Below are positions 9,568-17,689 of a stretch of DNA of 64,000 nucleotides, piece by piece (within the stretch, counting starts at the first letter, position 1; every line of letters starts with the position of its first letter). The notes beneath the pieces are model-generated. The model saw only the letters and a list, made by a program, of their open reading frames with translations. It did no database searches and had not been told where the DNA came from. Source of the DNA: Sulfurimicrobium lacus. GTDB lineage: Bacteria; Pseudomonadota; Gammaproteobacteria; Burkholderiales; Sulfuricellaceae. The position numbers were made by a program, and so were the translations under genes. The stretch is taken from contig NZ_AP022853.1 of NCBI RefSeq assembly GCF_011764585.1, forward strand, positions 3,009,501 through 3,073,500, given 5' to 3'.

Positions 9568-11190
9568 ATGCTGAAAAATTTAAGAGTCAAGAACCAGCTG
9601 TTCCTTTTCATGGGTGTGACTTTTCTACTCTTCACCGTCGCCATCGTCGTTGCCCTGATGAGCCTTAACAATACGCGGGGCCGCTTCAACCAGTTCGTCG
9701 ACCACGACCTTTCGCTGCAGCTGGCCTTTTCCGACATGTATGCCCAGGGGCTCCAGATGGGGCAGGCGATGCGCAACATCCAGCTCGACCCGACCAACCG
9801 CAAGGCTTACGACAATCTCAACAAGGCCATGAGCGATTTCGAGGGGGCGGCGGAAAGTGCGCGCCAGCTGGCCGCATCCGATCCCGCCATGGTGACCACG
9901 CTGGAACGAATTACCGAGTTGCGCAAGAAACAGAAGGCGTCCCAGGAAAAAATCGTGGCGCTGGTTACGGCCGGCGACCTGGAGCAGGCGAAGGGCCTGC
10001 TCAACAAGGAAGAAACCCCGCTGTGGCGCGATATCAAGCAGGTCATTCTGGACAGCCTGAAGGCGATCAGCGAGGAAACCGCCCGCACCAAGCGCGACGT
10101 CGACAACAGCGCCAGCAGGGGCATCACGCTCAGCATCATTCTGGGCCTGGTCGCAGTGGTGGCCGGGCTGGGCATTTCCCTCGCCATTGCACGCAACCTC
10201 GCCGGCCAGATCTGCGACCTGAACCGCTCGATGAAGGAGCTGGCCGAGGGAGAGGGCGATCTGACCAAGCGCATCGCGGTCGAAGGCAGCAATGAACTGG
10301 CTGAAACCGCCCAGGCCTTCAACCGCTTCATGGACGGCCTGTTGCAGATCGAAAGAACCGTCATGTCCAGCGCCGACGAAGTGGCGTCAGCGGCGGCGGA
10401 CATGACCAGGCTGACGCAGCACATCGCGGACAGTTCGCACCAGCAGAGCGAGGCAGCCGCCACTACCGCGGCCGCCGTGGAAGAAATGACCGTCAGCATC
10501 TCGCAGGTGGCGGAGCACGCCCAGGTAGCCAAAAACAATGCCGAAGACGCGGCCCGTCTTTCCGCGTCCGGCGAGAGCCTGCTCGGCAACGCCACCAGCG
10601 AAATGCACCACATTGCCGAAACGGTGCTCGACGCCGCCGCGCGCATCCAGTTGCTGCGTCAGCATTCCGAGCAGATCAGCGGGATTGCCAACGTGATCAA
10701 GGAAATCGCCGACCAGACCAACCTGCTGGCCCTGAATGCCGCCATCGAGGCGGCACGGGCCGGCGAGCAGGGGCGCGGATTCGCGGTGGTGGCGGACGAA
10801 GTGCGCAAGCTTGCGGAACGCACCGGGACCGCGACCAACGAGATCAAGGCCATGATCGAAACGGTCCAGAACGAAACCCAGAACGCCGTGAGCGGCATGG
10901 AGGCCGGCAGCCAGCAGGTGGAAAGCGGGGTGCGGACCGTCAATCTCCTGGTGGAGCCGCTACGTACCCTGAATGAAGGCGCAGCCGCGACACTGATGCA
11001 CCTAGTGGACCTGGCATCCGCCTCCAGGGAGCAGGACACCGCCAGCACCCTGATCGCCCAGCAACTGGAACGCATCGCGCAAATGGCTGAGCAAAGCAGC
11101 CACGCCACCGATCAGGCTTCGCAAGCGGCGAGCCGGATGGAACGGCTCGCCGTCACACTGAAAAGCTCCGTCAGCCAGTTCAAGCTATAA
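9568..11190 (+). CDS. Methyl-accepting chemotaxis protein
   Basis: 540-aa transmembrane chemoreceptor. The N-terminal helix ([20 protein letters not shown]) is followed by a four-helix-bundle periplasmic sensor (about residues 35-190), a second membrane helix ([23 protein letters not shown]), HAMP, and the coiled signalling domain. The highly conserved hairpin tip is intact ([20 protein letters not shown]). It would signal through CheW/CheA; no che genes are near, so it is an orphan receptor. The ligand is unknown. Confidence 0.96.
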   Translation: MLKNLRVKNQLFLFMGVTFLLFTVAIVVALMSLNNTRGRFNQFVDHDLSLQLAFSDMYAQGLQMGQAMRNIQLDPTNRKAYDNLNKAMSDFEGAAESARQLAASDPAMVTTLERITELRKKQKASQEKIVALVTAGDLEQAKGLLNKEETPLWRDIKQVILDSLKAISEETARTKRDVDNSASRGITLSIILGLVAVVAGLGISLAIARNLAGQICDLNRSMKELAEGEGDLTKRIAVEGSNELAETAQAFNRFMDGLLQIERTVMSSADEVASAAADMTRLTQHIADSSHQQSEAAATTAAAVEEMTVSISQVAEHAQVAKNNAEDAARLSASGESLLGNATSEMHHIAETVLDAAARIQLLRQHSEQISGIANVIKEIADQTNLLALNAAIEAARAGEQGRGFAVVADEVRKLAERTGTATNEIKAMIETVQNETQNAVSGMEAGSQQVESGVRTVNLLVEPLRTLNEGAAATLMHLVDLASASREQDTASTLIAQQLERIAQMAEQSSHATDQASQAASRMERLAVTLKSSVSQFKL

Positions 11191-11200
11191 GCCCCGGCTG

Positions 11201-11965
11201 CTACGAGACTTCCCGCTTGAGGAAATGCCGCGCATGGCGCCGGCTGAGATGCGCCAGCGGCAGCAGCACCAGCAGGTCGGCGGTGTTGAAATCCGGGTCC
11301 CAGGCCGGGTCGCCGCAGATATAGGCGCCGAGGCGCAGGTAGCCCTTGATCAGCGGCGGCAGCGACGGGTTCAGTTCGCGGTTGAGGGCGGCCAGCGGCA
11401 AGGGGTTGCGCGGGCGCACGCGCCACTCCACCGGGCTCATGTTGTCGATCTTGATGCGCTCGAACAGGCTGGCGGCGGCATGCCCGCCATCGGCCATGCT
11501 GATGCTGGCGCAGCCGATGAGGTACTCGTAGCCGCCGCGCTCCATGTATTCCGCCAGACCGGCCCACAGCAGGGTGATGACCGCGCCGCTGCGGTAGTCC
11601 GGGTGCACGCAGGAGCGCCCCACTTCCACCATGCGGTCGCTCAGATGGGCGATGCGCGTCAGGTCGAACTCGCCCTCCGAATAGAAGCCGCCGATCTTGC
11701 GCGCCTTTTCCGGGCTCAGGATGCGGTAGGTGCCGACCACTTCGTTGCTGTCGCCGTCGCGCACCAGCAGATGATCGCAGTAGGGGTCGAAAATATCTTC
11801 GTCGACGCCGGCCTTGCGGGTCGACAGTCGCGCCCCCATCTCCTCGGCGAAGACCTTGTAGCGCAGGCGCTGCGCCTCCTCGATATCGGCGGCGTTCTGG
11901 GCGAAGCAGTAGAACAGCTTGGTATCGCGGCGCGGCGCTACCTGGGGTTGTTGGCTCAGCAACAT
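11201..11965 (-). CDS. olsB: GNAT-type acyltransferase, ornithine N-acyltransferase (OlsB) family
   Basis: 254-aa GNAT acyltransferase resembling OlsB, which transfers a 3-hydroxyacyl group from ACP to ornithine in the first step of phosphate-free ornithine lipid synthesis. Motifs: [42 protein letters not shown]. The start at 11965 is chosen because AGGAGG stands 8 bases before it; longer starts lack a site. The second enzyme (OlsA) is not next to it. Phosphate-stress lipid remodelling would fit the phosphatase operon at 20-27.8 kb, but no regulatory site links them. Confidence 0.82.
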   Translation of the reverse strand: MLLSQQPQVAPRRDTKLFYCFAQNAADIEEAQRLRYKVFAEEMGARLSTRKAGVDEDIFDPYCDHLLVRDGDSNEVVGTYRILSPEKARKIGGFYSEGEFDLTRIAHLSDRMVEVGRSCVHPDYRSGAVITLLWAGLAEYMERGGYEYLIGCASISMADGGHAAASLFERIKIDNMSPVEWRVRPRNPLPLAALNRELNPSLPPLIKGYLRLGAYICGDPAWDPDFNTADLLVLLPLAHLSRRHARHFLKREVS

Positions 11966-12084
11966 TAGGTTCTCCTCCTGATGATGTCGAGGCAACGATA
12001 AAGAGCGGCGATGACGCCGAAATGACTGCAACGTTAAGTTTTTATGACCGCCCGAACCAAGCCTTTGAGACTAAAATAGCACTC

Positions 12085-14658
12085 ATGCAAACCGTACCCG
12101 CCATCACCTCCCACCGCAAATACTGGGCCAAACGCTTCGGCACCGCGCCGTTCCTGCCCACCTCGCGCGAGGAAATGGAAGCGCTCGGCTGGGACAGCTG
12201 CGACATCATCATCGTCACCGGCGACGCCTACATCGACCACCCCAGCTTCGGCATGGCGCTGGTCGGGCGCCTGCTGGAAGACCAGGGCTTCCGCGTCGGC
12301 GTCATCAGCCAGCCGGACTGGCACAGCCCGGCGGCGTTCAAGAAACTGGGCAAGCCCAACCTGTTCTTCGGCGTCACCGCCGGCAACATGGATTCGATGG
12401 TCAACCGCTACACCTCGGACCGCAAGATCCGCTCCGACGACGCCTACACCCCCGACGCCACGCCCGACAAGCGCCCCGACCGCGCCGTGATCGTCTACTC
12501 GCAGCGCTGCCGCGAGGCCTATCCCAAGGCCAATATCGTGATCGGCAGCATCGAGGCCAGCCTGCGCCGCATCGCCCACTACGACTACTGGTCCGACAAG
12601 GTGCGACGCTCGGTGCTGCCCGACTCCAAGGCCGACATGCTGATCTACGGCAACGCCGAGCGCGCACTGGTCGACCTCTCCCACCGCCTCGCCGCCGGGG
12701 AAGCCATCGCCGAGATCACCGACCTGCGCGGCACCGCTTTCATGCGCTCAAATCCCCCCCCGCCCCCCTTTGACAAAGGGGGGAGTTCCGGCTGGACGGA
12801 AGTGGATTCCACTTCCGTCGAGGAACCACCTCACTCATCGCCCGAGAAAAGAATTCCCTCTCCCCCGCAAGCGGGGGAGGGCCGGGGAGAGGGAAAACAC
12901 CCAGCCCCGCCCAGGCATCTGGCGGTAGACATTCTGGCCTTTGCCCGAGAACTGCGCATCCACCAGACCGATGCCGAGGAACTGCTGTGGGGAACCCTGC
13001 GCGCGAAGCGCTTCTTCAATCTGAAATTCCGCCGCCAGCATCCAGTCGGGCGCTACATTCTGGATTTTTTCTGCGCCGAGAAAAACCTGGCCATCGAGCT
13101 TGATGGCGGACAGCATGCCGAACAGGTTCAACACGACGAGGAACGTTCCAAATTCCTGCAGGAGCAAGGGATCAAGGTTCTGCGCTTCTGGAATAACGAT
13201 GTTTTGCAACAGACGGAATCGGTTCTGGAAAGCTTGATGGGGGCACTCGGTCTGGCTTTGCCCTCTCCCCCAGCCCCTCTCCCGCTTGCGGGCGAGGGGA
13301 GTCCAGTAGTGTTCCACCCCAAACCCAAGCTGGACCGCACTCACACCTTCGTCCGCATCCCGTCCTACGAGCAGGTCAAGGACGACGCGGTGCTCTACGC
13401 CCACGCCTCGCGCATCCTGCATCTCGAATCCAACCCCGGCAACGCCCGCGCCCTGGTTCAAGCGCACGGCGAGCGCGACGTGTGGCTCAACCCGCCGCCG
13501 ATCCCGCTCACCACGGCGGAAATGGACCACGTCTACGGCCTGCCCTACGCCCGCCGCCCGCATCCGTCCTACGGCGAAGCGCGCATCCCGGCCTTCGAGA
13601 TGATCCGCTTCTCGATCAACATCATGCGCGGCTGCTTCGGCGGCTGCACTTTCTGCTCCATCACCGAGCACGAAGGGCGCATCATCCAGAGCCGCTCGGA
13701 GCAGTCCATCCTGCACGAGATCGAGGAAATCCGCGACAAGACGCCGGGCTACACCGGCACCATCTCGGACTTGGGCGGCCCGACCGCCAACATGTACCGG
13801 CTGCACTGCAAGGACGAGAAAATCGAATCCGCCTGCCGCCGCCTGTCCTGCGTGTTTCCCGACATCTGCGTCAACATGGGCACCGACCACGGCCCGCTGG
13901 TGCAGCTCTACCGCAAGGCGCGCGCCATTCCCGGCGTCAAGCGGGTGCTGATCGGCTCCGGCGTGCGCTACGACCTGGCGGTGAAAAGCCCGGAATACGT
14001 CAAGGAACTGGTGACCCACCACGTCGGCGGCTACCTCAAGATCGCCCCCGAGCACACCGAGCCCGGCCCGCTGTCGAAAATGATGAAGCCCGGCATCGGC
14101 ACCTACGACAAGTTCAAGGCGATGTTCGAGAAATTCTCGAAAGAAGCGGGCAAGGAACAGTACCTCATCCCCTACTTCATCGCCGCCCACCCCGGCACCA
14201 CCGACGAGGACATGCTCAACCTGGCGCTATGGCTCAAAGCCAACGGCTTCCGCCCCGACCAGGTGCAGGCCTTCCTGCCCACCCCGATGGCGCTGGCCTC
14301 GACCATGTACCACACCCACCGCAACCCGCTGAAGAAAGTCACGCGCAGCAGCGAGGAGGTGCCCATCCCCATGGGCGACCGCCAGCGCCGCCTGCACAAA
14401 GCTTTCTTGCGCTACCACGACGCCAACAACTGGCCGCTGCTACGCGAAGCCCTCAAGCGCATGGGTCGCAGCGACCTGATCGGCAACGGCAAGAAGCACC
14501 TGGTTCCCTACTGGCAGCCCGCCGGCACGGGGACCGCGGCGGAAGGCACGCGCCGCCCCGGCCAGCAGGCTCAGGCGGAAAAAAAACCTACGCCTACCAC
14601 AACGCGTCCACGCGCTGCCGCAAAGCCGGTAAAAGGTTCTGCTCGAACCAGGGGTTGA
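12085..14658 (+). CDS. ygiQ: YgiQ-family radical SAM protein carrying an in-frame DUF559 nuclease insert
   Basis: 857-aa member of the YgiQ radical SAM family (enzyme role undefined), against about 740 aa in E. coli. The N-terminal domain starts [14 protein letters not shown]; the Fe-S motif is Cys517-x3-Cys521-x2-Cys524 (CFGGCTFC); [10 protein letters not shown] and [12 protein letters not shown] follow. I chose ATG 12085 because it matches homologue N-termini; an in-frame ATG lies at 12022. Between FMR (to 12748) and [19 protein letters not shown] (from about 13312) lie a CCCCCCTTT-type palindrome and a complete DUF559 domain between inverted GC-rich repeats, all in frame. The last 20 residues (from 14594) are encoded by a 67-bp segment repeated at 15313. 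Confidence 0.93.
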   Translation: MQTVPAITSHRKYWAKRFGTAPFLPTSREEMEALGWDSCDIIIVTGDAYIDHPSFGMALVGRLLEDQGFRVGVISQPDWHSPAAFKKLGKPNLFFGVTAGNMDSMVNRYTSDRKIRSDDAYTPDATPDKRPDRAVIVYSQRCREAYPKANIVIGSIEASLRRIAHYDYWSDKVRRSVLPDSKADMLIYGNAERALVDLSHRLAAGEAIAEITDLRGTAFMRSNPPPPPFDKGGSSGWTEVDSTSVEEPPHSSPEKRIPSPPQAGEGRGEGKHPAPPRHLAVDILAFARELRIHQTDAEELLWGTLRAKRFFNLKFRRQHPVGRYILDFFCAEKNLAIELDGGQHAEQVQHDEERSKFLQEQGIKVLRFWNNDVLQQTESVLESLMGALGLALPSPPAPLPLAGEGSPVVFHPKPKLDRTHTFVRIPSYEQVKDDAVLYAHASRILHLESNPGNARALVQAHGERDVWLNPPPIPLTTAEMDHVYGLPYARRPHPSYGEARIPAFEMIRFSINIMRGCFGGCTFCSITEHEGRIIQSRSEQSILHEIEEIRDKTPGYTGTISDLGGPTANMYRLHCKDEKIESACRRLSCVFPDICVNMGTDHGPLVQLYRKARAIPGVKRVLIGSGVRYDLAVKSPEYVKELVTHHVGGYLKIAPEHTEPGPLSKMMKPGIGTYDKFKAMFEKFSKEAGKEQYLIPYFIAAHPGTTDEDMLNLALWLKANGFRPDQVQAFLPTPMALASTMYHTHRNPLKKVTRSSEEVPIPMGDRQRRLHKAFLRYHDANNWPLLREALKRMGRSDLIGNGKKHLVPYWQPAGTGTAAEGTRRPGQQAQAEKKPTPTTTRPRAAAKPVKGSARTRG
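12763..12783. repeat. Palindrome CCCCCCTTT-GAC-AAAGGGGGG inside ygiQ
   Basis: Perfect 9-bp arms with a 3-base loop, within a low-complexity Pro-rich stretch that separates FMR from GWTEVDST. Homologues join these two segments with a short linker, so this looks like a separate small insertion just before the nuclease module. Confidence 0.75.
12795..12819. repeat. Perfect 11-bp inverted repeat in ygiQ linker
   Basis: GACGGAAGTGG, loop ATT, CCACTTCCGTC. The left arm encodes the family residues TEVDST, so this palindrome may partly be native sequence copied into a hairpin. Confidence 0.6.
12856..12893. repeat. Left border palindromic repeat of the DUF559 module
   Basis: Nested inverted repeats: outer CCCTCTCCCC / GGGGAGAGGG and inner CTCCCCCGC-AA-GCGGGGGAG. 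Its reverse complement closely matches the element at 13261-13301, so the two border the nuclease domain as inverted copies. A third relative is at 37272-37318. Confidence 0.85.
12904..13257 (+). mobile_element. DUF559 (Vsr/PD-(D/E)xK-like) endonuclease domain embedded in ygiQ
   Basis: About 118 codons encoding a full DUF559 domain: [48 protein letters not shown] and [10 protein letters not shown]. The putative catalytic set of the PD-(D/E)xK/Vsr fold (Asp in YILDFF, Glu in IELDGGQH, His in GQH) is intact. In other genomes this domain is a free-standing small protein whose ends often read through the same GC-rich repeat. Here it has no own start or stop and is translated as part of YgiQ. I read it as a repeat-bordered mobile module; the mobility is inference. 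Confidence 0.8.
13261..13301. repeat. Right border palindromic repeat of the DUF559 module
   Basis: Begins CCCTCTCCCC and holds CCTCTCCCGC-TT-GCGGGCGAGG, in inverted orientation relative to the left border at 12856. Together they delimit the insert in ygiQ. Confidence 0.85.
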
Positions 14659-14660
14659 GT
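14594..14660. repeat. 67-bp duplication, copy A (3' end of ygiQ)
   Basis: Matches copy B at 15313-15379 in the same orientation at 63 of 67 positions. Read forward it encodes the YgiQ tail and stop; read in reverse it would encode the last residues of the uracil-DNA-glycosylase-like protein ([18 protein letters not shown]). The two copies flank higBA. Confidence 0.93.
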
Positions 14661-14678
14661 CCCGAGGAATACGCTCGC

Positions 14679-14707
14679 TTGACATTACTAACGTACTGCG
14701 TTAGTGT
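14679..14707 (+). promoter_or_regulatory. higBA promoter with operator palindrome
   Basis: TTGACA (14679-14684), 17-base spacer, TAGTGT (14702-14707). The inverted repeat ACTAACG-TACTG-CGTTAGT (14687-14705) fills the spacer and covers the -10 box, the expected place for a HigA operator. The predicted +1 falls on the GTG start of higB at 14714, so the toxin message would be leaderless. Confidence 0.65.
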
Positions 14708-14713
14708 TTTGCC

Positions 14714-14992
14714 GTGATCTCGACATTCAAATGCGCCGACACCGAAAACCTGTTCAACGGCAGGCGCTCGGCCCGTTTCAAAAACATCGAGTCGGTGGCC
14801 ATGCGCAAGCTGGCAATGCTGAATCGCGCGGAAAAGCCTGAAGATCTGCGCATCCCGCCCGGCAACCGGCTGGAGCAACTTTCCGGCAACCGCGCGGGTC
14901 AATACAGCATCCGCATCAACGATCAGTGGCGGCTATGCTTCCGCTTCGAAGGTGGCCATGCCCACGACGTCGAGATCGTCGATTACCATTGA
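14714..14992 (+). CDS. higB: HigB-type toxin (RelE/ParE superfamily)
   Basis: 92-aa toxin of the HigB/proteic-killer family, a ribosome-dependent mRNA endonuclease in characterised members. Family signatures: FNGRRSARF, LNRAEKPEDLRIPPGNRLEQL, GQYSIRINDQWRLCFRF and the final VEIVDYH with its conserved C-terminal His. The start is GTG at 14714 without a ribosome site, at the predicted transcription start. higA follows 11 bases later with a strong GAGGAAA site, so antitoxin synthesis should be favoured. Confidence 0.94.
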   Translation: MISTFKCADTENLFNGRRSARFKNIESVAMRKLAMLNRAEKPEDLRIPPGNRLEQLSGNRAGQYSIRINDQWRLCFRFEGGHAHDVEIVDYH

Positions 14993-15003
14993 GGAAATAA
15001 ACC

Positions 15004-15303
15004 ATGCGCGAAGTCGCTTACCCAACCCCCGGCGAAATCCTGCTGGAAGAATTCCTGAAGCCGATGGGCATCACCCAGTACCGGCTGGCGAAGGAAATTT
15101 GCGTACCGCAGCGGCGCATCGGCGAAATCGTTGCCGGGAAACGCGCCATCACCGTCGATACCGGACTTCGCCTGTCGCGCTTTTTCGGCATGAGCGACGG
15201 TTTCTGGATCGGCCTGCAAACCGATTACGACACGGCTCAGGCAAAAGACGCGCTGGCGGATGTACTGTCGCGGATTCACCGTTTCGAACCGGCGCATGCC
15301 TGA
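15004..15303 (+). CDS. higA: HigA antitoxin (XRE family)
   Basis: 99-aa helix-turn-helix antitoxin of the VapI/HigA type: TPGEILLEEFLKPMGITQYRLAKEI, then the recognition helix region RRIGEIVAGKRAITVDTGLRLSRFF and FWIGLQTDYD. It binds HigB and represses the operon through the palindrome at 14687. The ATG has GAGGAAA 6 bases upstream. The module ends only 10 bases before duplication copy B, so the whole insert between the copies is little more than promoter, higB and higA. Confidence 0.95.
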   Translation: MREVAYPTPGEILLEEFLKPMGITQYRLAKEICVPQRRIGEIVAGKRAITVDTGLRLSRFFGMSDGFWIGLQTDYDTAQAKDALADVLSRIHRFEPAHA

Positions 15304-15312
15304 TTCACTTCA

Positions 15313-15379
15313 CTACCACAGCGCGTCCACGCGCTGCCGCAAAGCCGGCAAAACGTCCTGCTCGAACCAGGGGTTGAGT
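15313..15379. repeat. 67-bp duplication, copy B (3' end of the glycosylase-like gene)
   Basis: Same orientation as copy A at 14594. Here it forms the true 3' end of the minus-strand glycosylase-like gene, and forward it still encodes a YgiQ-like tail ([17 protein letters not shown], stop). Confidence 0.93.
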
Positions 15380-15886
15380 TTAAACCAGCGCTGATTGCGC
15401 GGGCTGGGGTGCGGCAAGGGGAAGAATTCCGGCAGATATTCCTGCCATGCCTGCACGGTGGCGCCCAGCGTCTTCTTGGCGCGCTTGCCGAGGTAATAAG
15501 CCTGCGCGTAGCTGCCGACCAGCAGCGTCAACTGCAGATTCGGCATCTGGGCGCGCAATTGCGGGTGCCACAGCGGCGCGCATTCCGGACGCGGCGGCAG
15601 ATCGCCGTGCTCGCCGGTGCCGGGATAGCAGAAAGCGGTCGGAATGATCGCGATGCGCCGCTCGTCGTAAAACACCTCGCGCGACATGTTCAGCCAGAGC
15701 CGCAGCCGGTCGCCGGAAGGATCGTTCCACGGCACCCCCGTCTCATGCACCCGCCGCCCCGGCGTGCCCCACGATCATCAGCCGCGCGCTTTCCACCGCG
15801 CGCAATACCGGCTTCGGCCCGAGTGGCAGATGCGCCTCGCACACGCGGCAGGCGCGGACTTGCTTCAGTAAGGCATCAAGACTCAT
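15313..15886 (-). pseudogene. Uracil-DNA-glycosylase-like gene with a frameshift
   Basis: A uracil-DNA-glycosylase-superfamily protein of about 191 residues. From ATG 15886 the first frame gives a proper N-terminus (MSLDALLKQVRACRVCEAHL, then LMIVG) but stops at about 15745. The rest continues in a second frame (RRVHETGVPWNDPSGDRLRLWL to the stop at 15313). The break is near 15762-15768, where the expected VGQAPGRR codons are 2 bases short. The downstream part is complete, including LLVGSYAQAYYLG and PLPHPSPRN. It is either a recent pseudogene or a sequencing error. Confidence 0.83.
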
Positions 15887-16094
15887 AGAGATTGCAATGG
15901 AGCGGCTTGCCATGCTGGGAGATATGACGTTTAATTCCGACAGGATGGATGCCGTCTTTATCTAGGTTGCTTGCCGCGTTCACAAAAATAATGGCTTATA
16001 AAACAATTATATTTGATATTAATTCAGGATCATACGGCGGTCGCTCGCCAGATTATATTTCACTAATGACGTCGAATTTATGTTGGGAGACATG

Positions 16095-16343
16095 ATGACC
16101 GAAACCGAAGCCATCCGAGACAAACTTGAAGCGCTTGCCGGATCGCATGCCGCATTGTTCGCGGCTGTTGGCGTCCTGCTTCAACAACAATATGGCAATC
16201 GCAAAATAATCGCGTCTCTTGAAGAAGCTCTTGAGAACAGCAAGGCTTCTTTGTTGCAATCGTCTGCAACTGATCGTCAGATTGCTGCATTCGACGACGT
16301 TGCTCTGCTCGTTCTATCAATATCCGGGCAGCAGCCCGCGTAG
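16095..16343 (+). CDS. Small hypothetical helical protein
   Basis: 82-aa protein starting MTETEAIRDKLEALAGSHAA, predicted mostly helical with possible coiled coil (SLEEALENSKASLL). GGGAGA precedes the ATG at 16095. The upstream 200 bases are AT-rich and could hold a promoter. It lies between two toxin-antitoxin modules. I recognise no family and assign no function; codon use looks coding. Confidence 0.55.
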   Translation: MTETEAIRDKLEALAGSHAALFAAVGVLLQQQYGNRKIIASLEEALENSKASLLQSSATDRQIAAFDDVALLVLSISGQQPA

Positions 16344-16459
16344 GGCGTGAGCAGTCGCGAATTAAAGGGCTCAGCTTGGGATTAATTTATAGGGCAACGA
16401 ACGATGAAAATCGTGGCGGCCAACTCAAACAATGGCCCCTCAGAACGGCGCGCATGGCA

Positions 16460-16488
16460 TTGACAACATGTAGCCATATGGCTACATT
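16460..16488 (+). promoter_or_regulatory. Promoter and operator of the second toxin-antitoxin module
   Basis: TTGACA (16460-16465), 17-base spacer, TACATT (16483-16488). The perfect 18-bp palindrome TGTAGCCATATGGCTACA (16469-16486) occupies the spacer and most of the -10 box. Predicted +1 is at or within one base of the toxin ATG (16494). Confidence 0.68.
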
Positions 16489-16493
16489 AACTT

Positions 16494-16790
16494 ATGATTG
16501 AAATCCGCAAAACTGGCCTTTTCGCTCAATGGCTGGACGCGTTGTGCGATCTTCAGGCGAGAGCGCGCGTCCAAACAAGAATCGAACGGCTCGCGGCGGG
16601 AAACCCTGGAGATGTCGAGCCGGTTGGCGAAGGTGTCTCGGAATTGCGAATCAACTACGGTCCCGGCTACCGGGTATATTTCAAGCAGCGAGGGCGAGAG
16701 CTGATTATTCTGCTGGCTGGCGGGGACAAGAGTACCCAAGCCAAAGACATCAAGACCGCCTTGCGCCTCGCACGTAATCTTTCGGAGTAG
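16494..16790 (+). CDS. RelE/ParE-superfamily toxin (Gp49-like addiction killer)
   Basis: 98-aa toxin of the phage-derived Gp49-like/HigB group: FAQWLDALCDLQARARVQTRIERLAAGN, VSELRINYGPGYRVYF, IILLAGGDKSTQAKDIKTA. These match the conserved strand-turn and C-terminal GGDKSTQ pattern of this family. There is no ribosome site before the ATG; the predicted transcription start coincides with it. The antitoxin begins 5 bases after the stop with a GGAG site. Likely an mRNA interferase by family. Confidence 0.92.
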   Translation: MIEIRKTGLFAQWLDALCDLQARARVQTRIERLAAGNPGDVEPVGEGVSELRINYGPGYRVYFKQRGRELIILLAGGDKSTQAKDIKTALRLARNLSE

Positions 16791-16795
16791 CAACC

Positions 16796-17095
16796 ATGAC
16801 CAAGACTGTTACCACCCGCTATGACGTCGCTGAACACCTCAGAACCCCAGAGGAAATGGCTGCTTATCTTGAAGCCTGCCTTGAAGAAGCCAACGGGGAT
16901 GCTGCATTCATCGCCAAGGCACTTGGCGACATTGCTCGCGCCAAGGGTATGTCGCAGGTCGCGCGCGATGCCGGACTGTCCCGCGAAAGCCTTTACAAGG
17001 CGCTTTCCGGTGAGCGTAGCCCGGGCTTCGATACCATCCTTAAAGTCATCGGCGCGCTTGGGCTGAAGTTGCATGCCGAAGCCGGTCACAACTGA
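16796..17095 (+). CDS. Addiction-module antidote (HTH antitoxin)
   Basis: 99-aa antitoxin of the putative addiction module antidote family: TTRYDVAEHLRTPEEMAAYLEACLEE at the N-terminus, then a Cro/C1-type HTH (MSQVARDAGLSRESLYKALSGE) and FDTILKVIGALGLKL. It pairs with the toxin upstream and is expected to bind the TGTAGCC palindrome at 16469. Confidence 0.93.
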   Translation: MTKTVTTRYDVAEHLRTPEEMAAYLEACLEEANGDAAFIAKALGDIARAKGMSQVARDAGLSRESLYKALSGERSPGFDTILKVIGALGLKLHAEAGHN

Positions 17096-17152
17096 CCAAA
17101 GTGCCCAACCTGTAACATATCCCTCATCGCCTCACCCCTTCCCGGAGCCCCC

Positions 17153-17560
17153 ATGGACAATCCATTCCAGCCGCCCCTTTCGAATGTCGACGATATTTTC
17201 GATGGCGAAAACAACTCGGGCGGCGGCAAGGGCATCGTTCCTCCTCCCGGCGTAAAGGGCTGGAGCTGGGGCGCGTTCCTGCTCAACTGGATATGGGCGA
17301 TTGCCAACAAGACGTGGATCGGGTTGCTGTGTGTCATCCCTTACATCGGATTTGTCGTCTCGGTCTACCTGGGATTCAAAGGCCGGGAACTGGCTTGGAA
17401 GAACAAGCGCTGGGACAGTATCGAGCACTTCGAGCGCGTACAGAAAAAGTGGTCGTTTTGGGCTGTGTTTCTCATCTTTGGCGTTGCCGGGCTGGGCATC
17501 GCAGCGGCCATTGCCATCCCGGCCTATCAGCAGTACGTTCACCACGCACGTTTGGGTTAA
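17153..17560 (+). CDS. Small membrane protein with pilin-like C-terminal helix
   Basis: 135-aa protein. A Pro/Gly-rich cytoplasmic head (about 35 aa) is followed by GWSWGAFLLNWIWAIANKTWIGLL, a second hydrophobic segment (VIPYIGFVVSVYLGFKG) and a final helix GIAAAIAIPAYQQYVHHARL. That last part resembles the N-terminal helix of type IV pilins, although it is at the C-terminus. Similar small membrane proteins occur widely in proteobacteria without a known role. It stands between the second and third toxin-antitoxin modules. Confidence 0.8.
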   Translation: MDNPFQPPLSNVDDIFDGENNSGGGKGIVPPPGVKGWSWGAFLLNWIWAIANKTWIGLLCVIPYIGFVVSVYLGFKGRELAWKNKRWDSIEHFERVQKKWSFWAVFLIFGVAGLGIAAAIAIPAYQQYVHHARLG

Positions 17561-17562
17561 TC

Positions 17563-17578
17563 GGGTCGGGGCCGACCC
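17563..17578. other. Hairpin after the small membrane protein
   Basis: GGGTCGG-GG-CCGACCC directly after the stop at 17560. No T run follows; it may mark the end of the transcript or be a repeat remnant. Confidence 0.35.
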
Positions 17579-17640
17579 CATCATGGCATGAGACCTCAGG
17601 GTCAAACTCGATAATTCCTTGCCAGTGTCCCCCTTCATTT

Positions 17641-17682
17641 TTATCAAAGTACTTTAATAAATTATCAAAGTATTGATATAAT
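17641..17682 (+). promoter_or_regulatory. Promoter and operators of the third toxin-antitoxin module
   Basis: Consensus -10 TATAAT at 17677-17682 in an AT-rich stretch. Two related half-repeats TATCAAAGTA stand at 17642 and 17663. The first includes the palindrome AAAGTACTTT; the second forms TATCAA-AGTA-TTGATA overlapping the -10. Predicted +1 is 17689, one base before the toxin ATG. Confidence 0.6.
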
Positions 17683-17689
17683 TCCCTCC

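Noticed and set aside
14952-15377. A plus-strand frame ending in a YgiQ-like tail after higA
   Set aside because: Its body is a shadow of higA; only the last 20 codons resemble YgiQ because of the 67-bp duplication.
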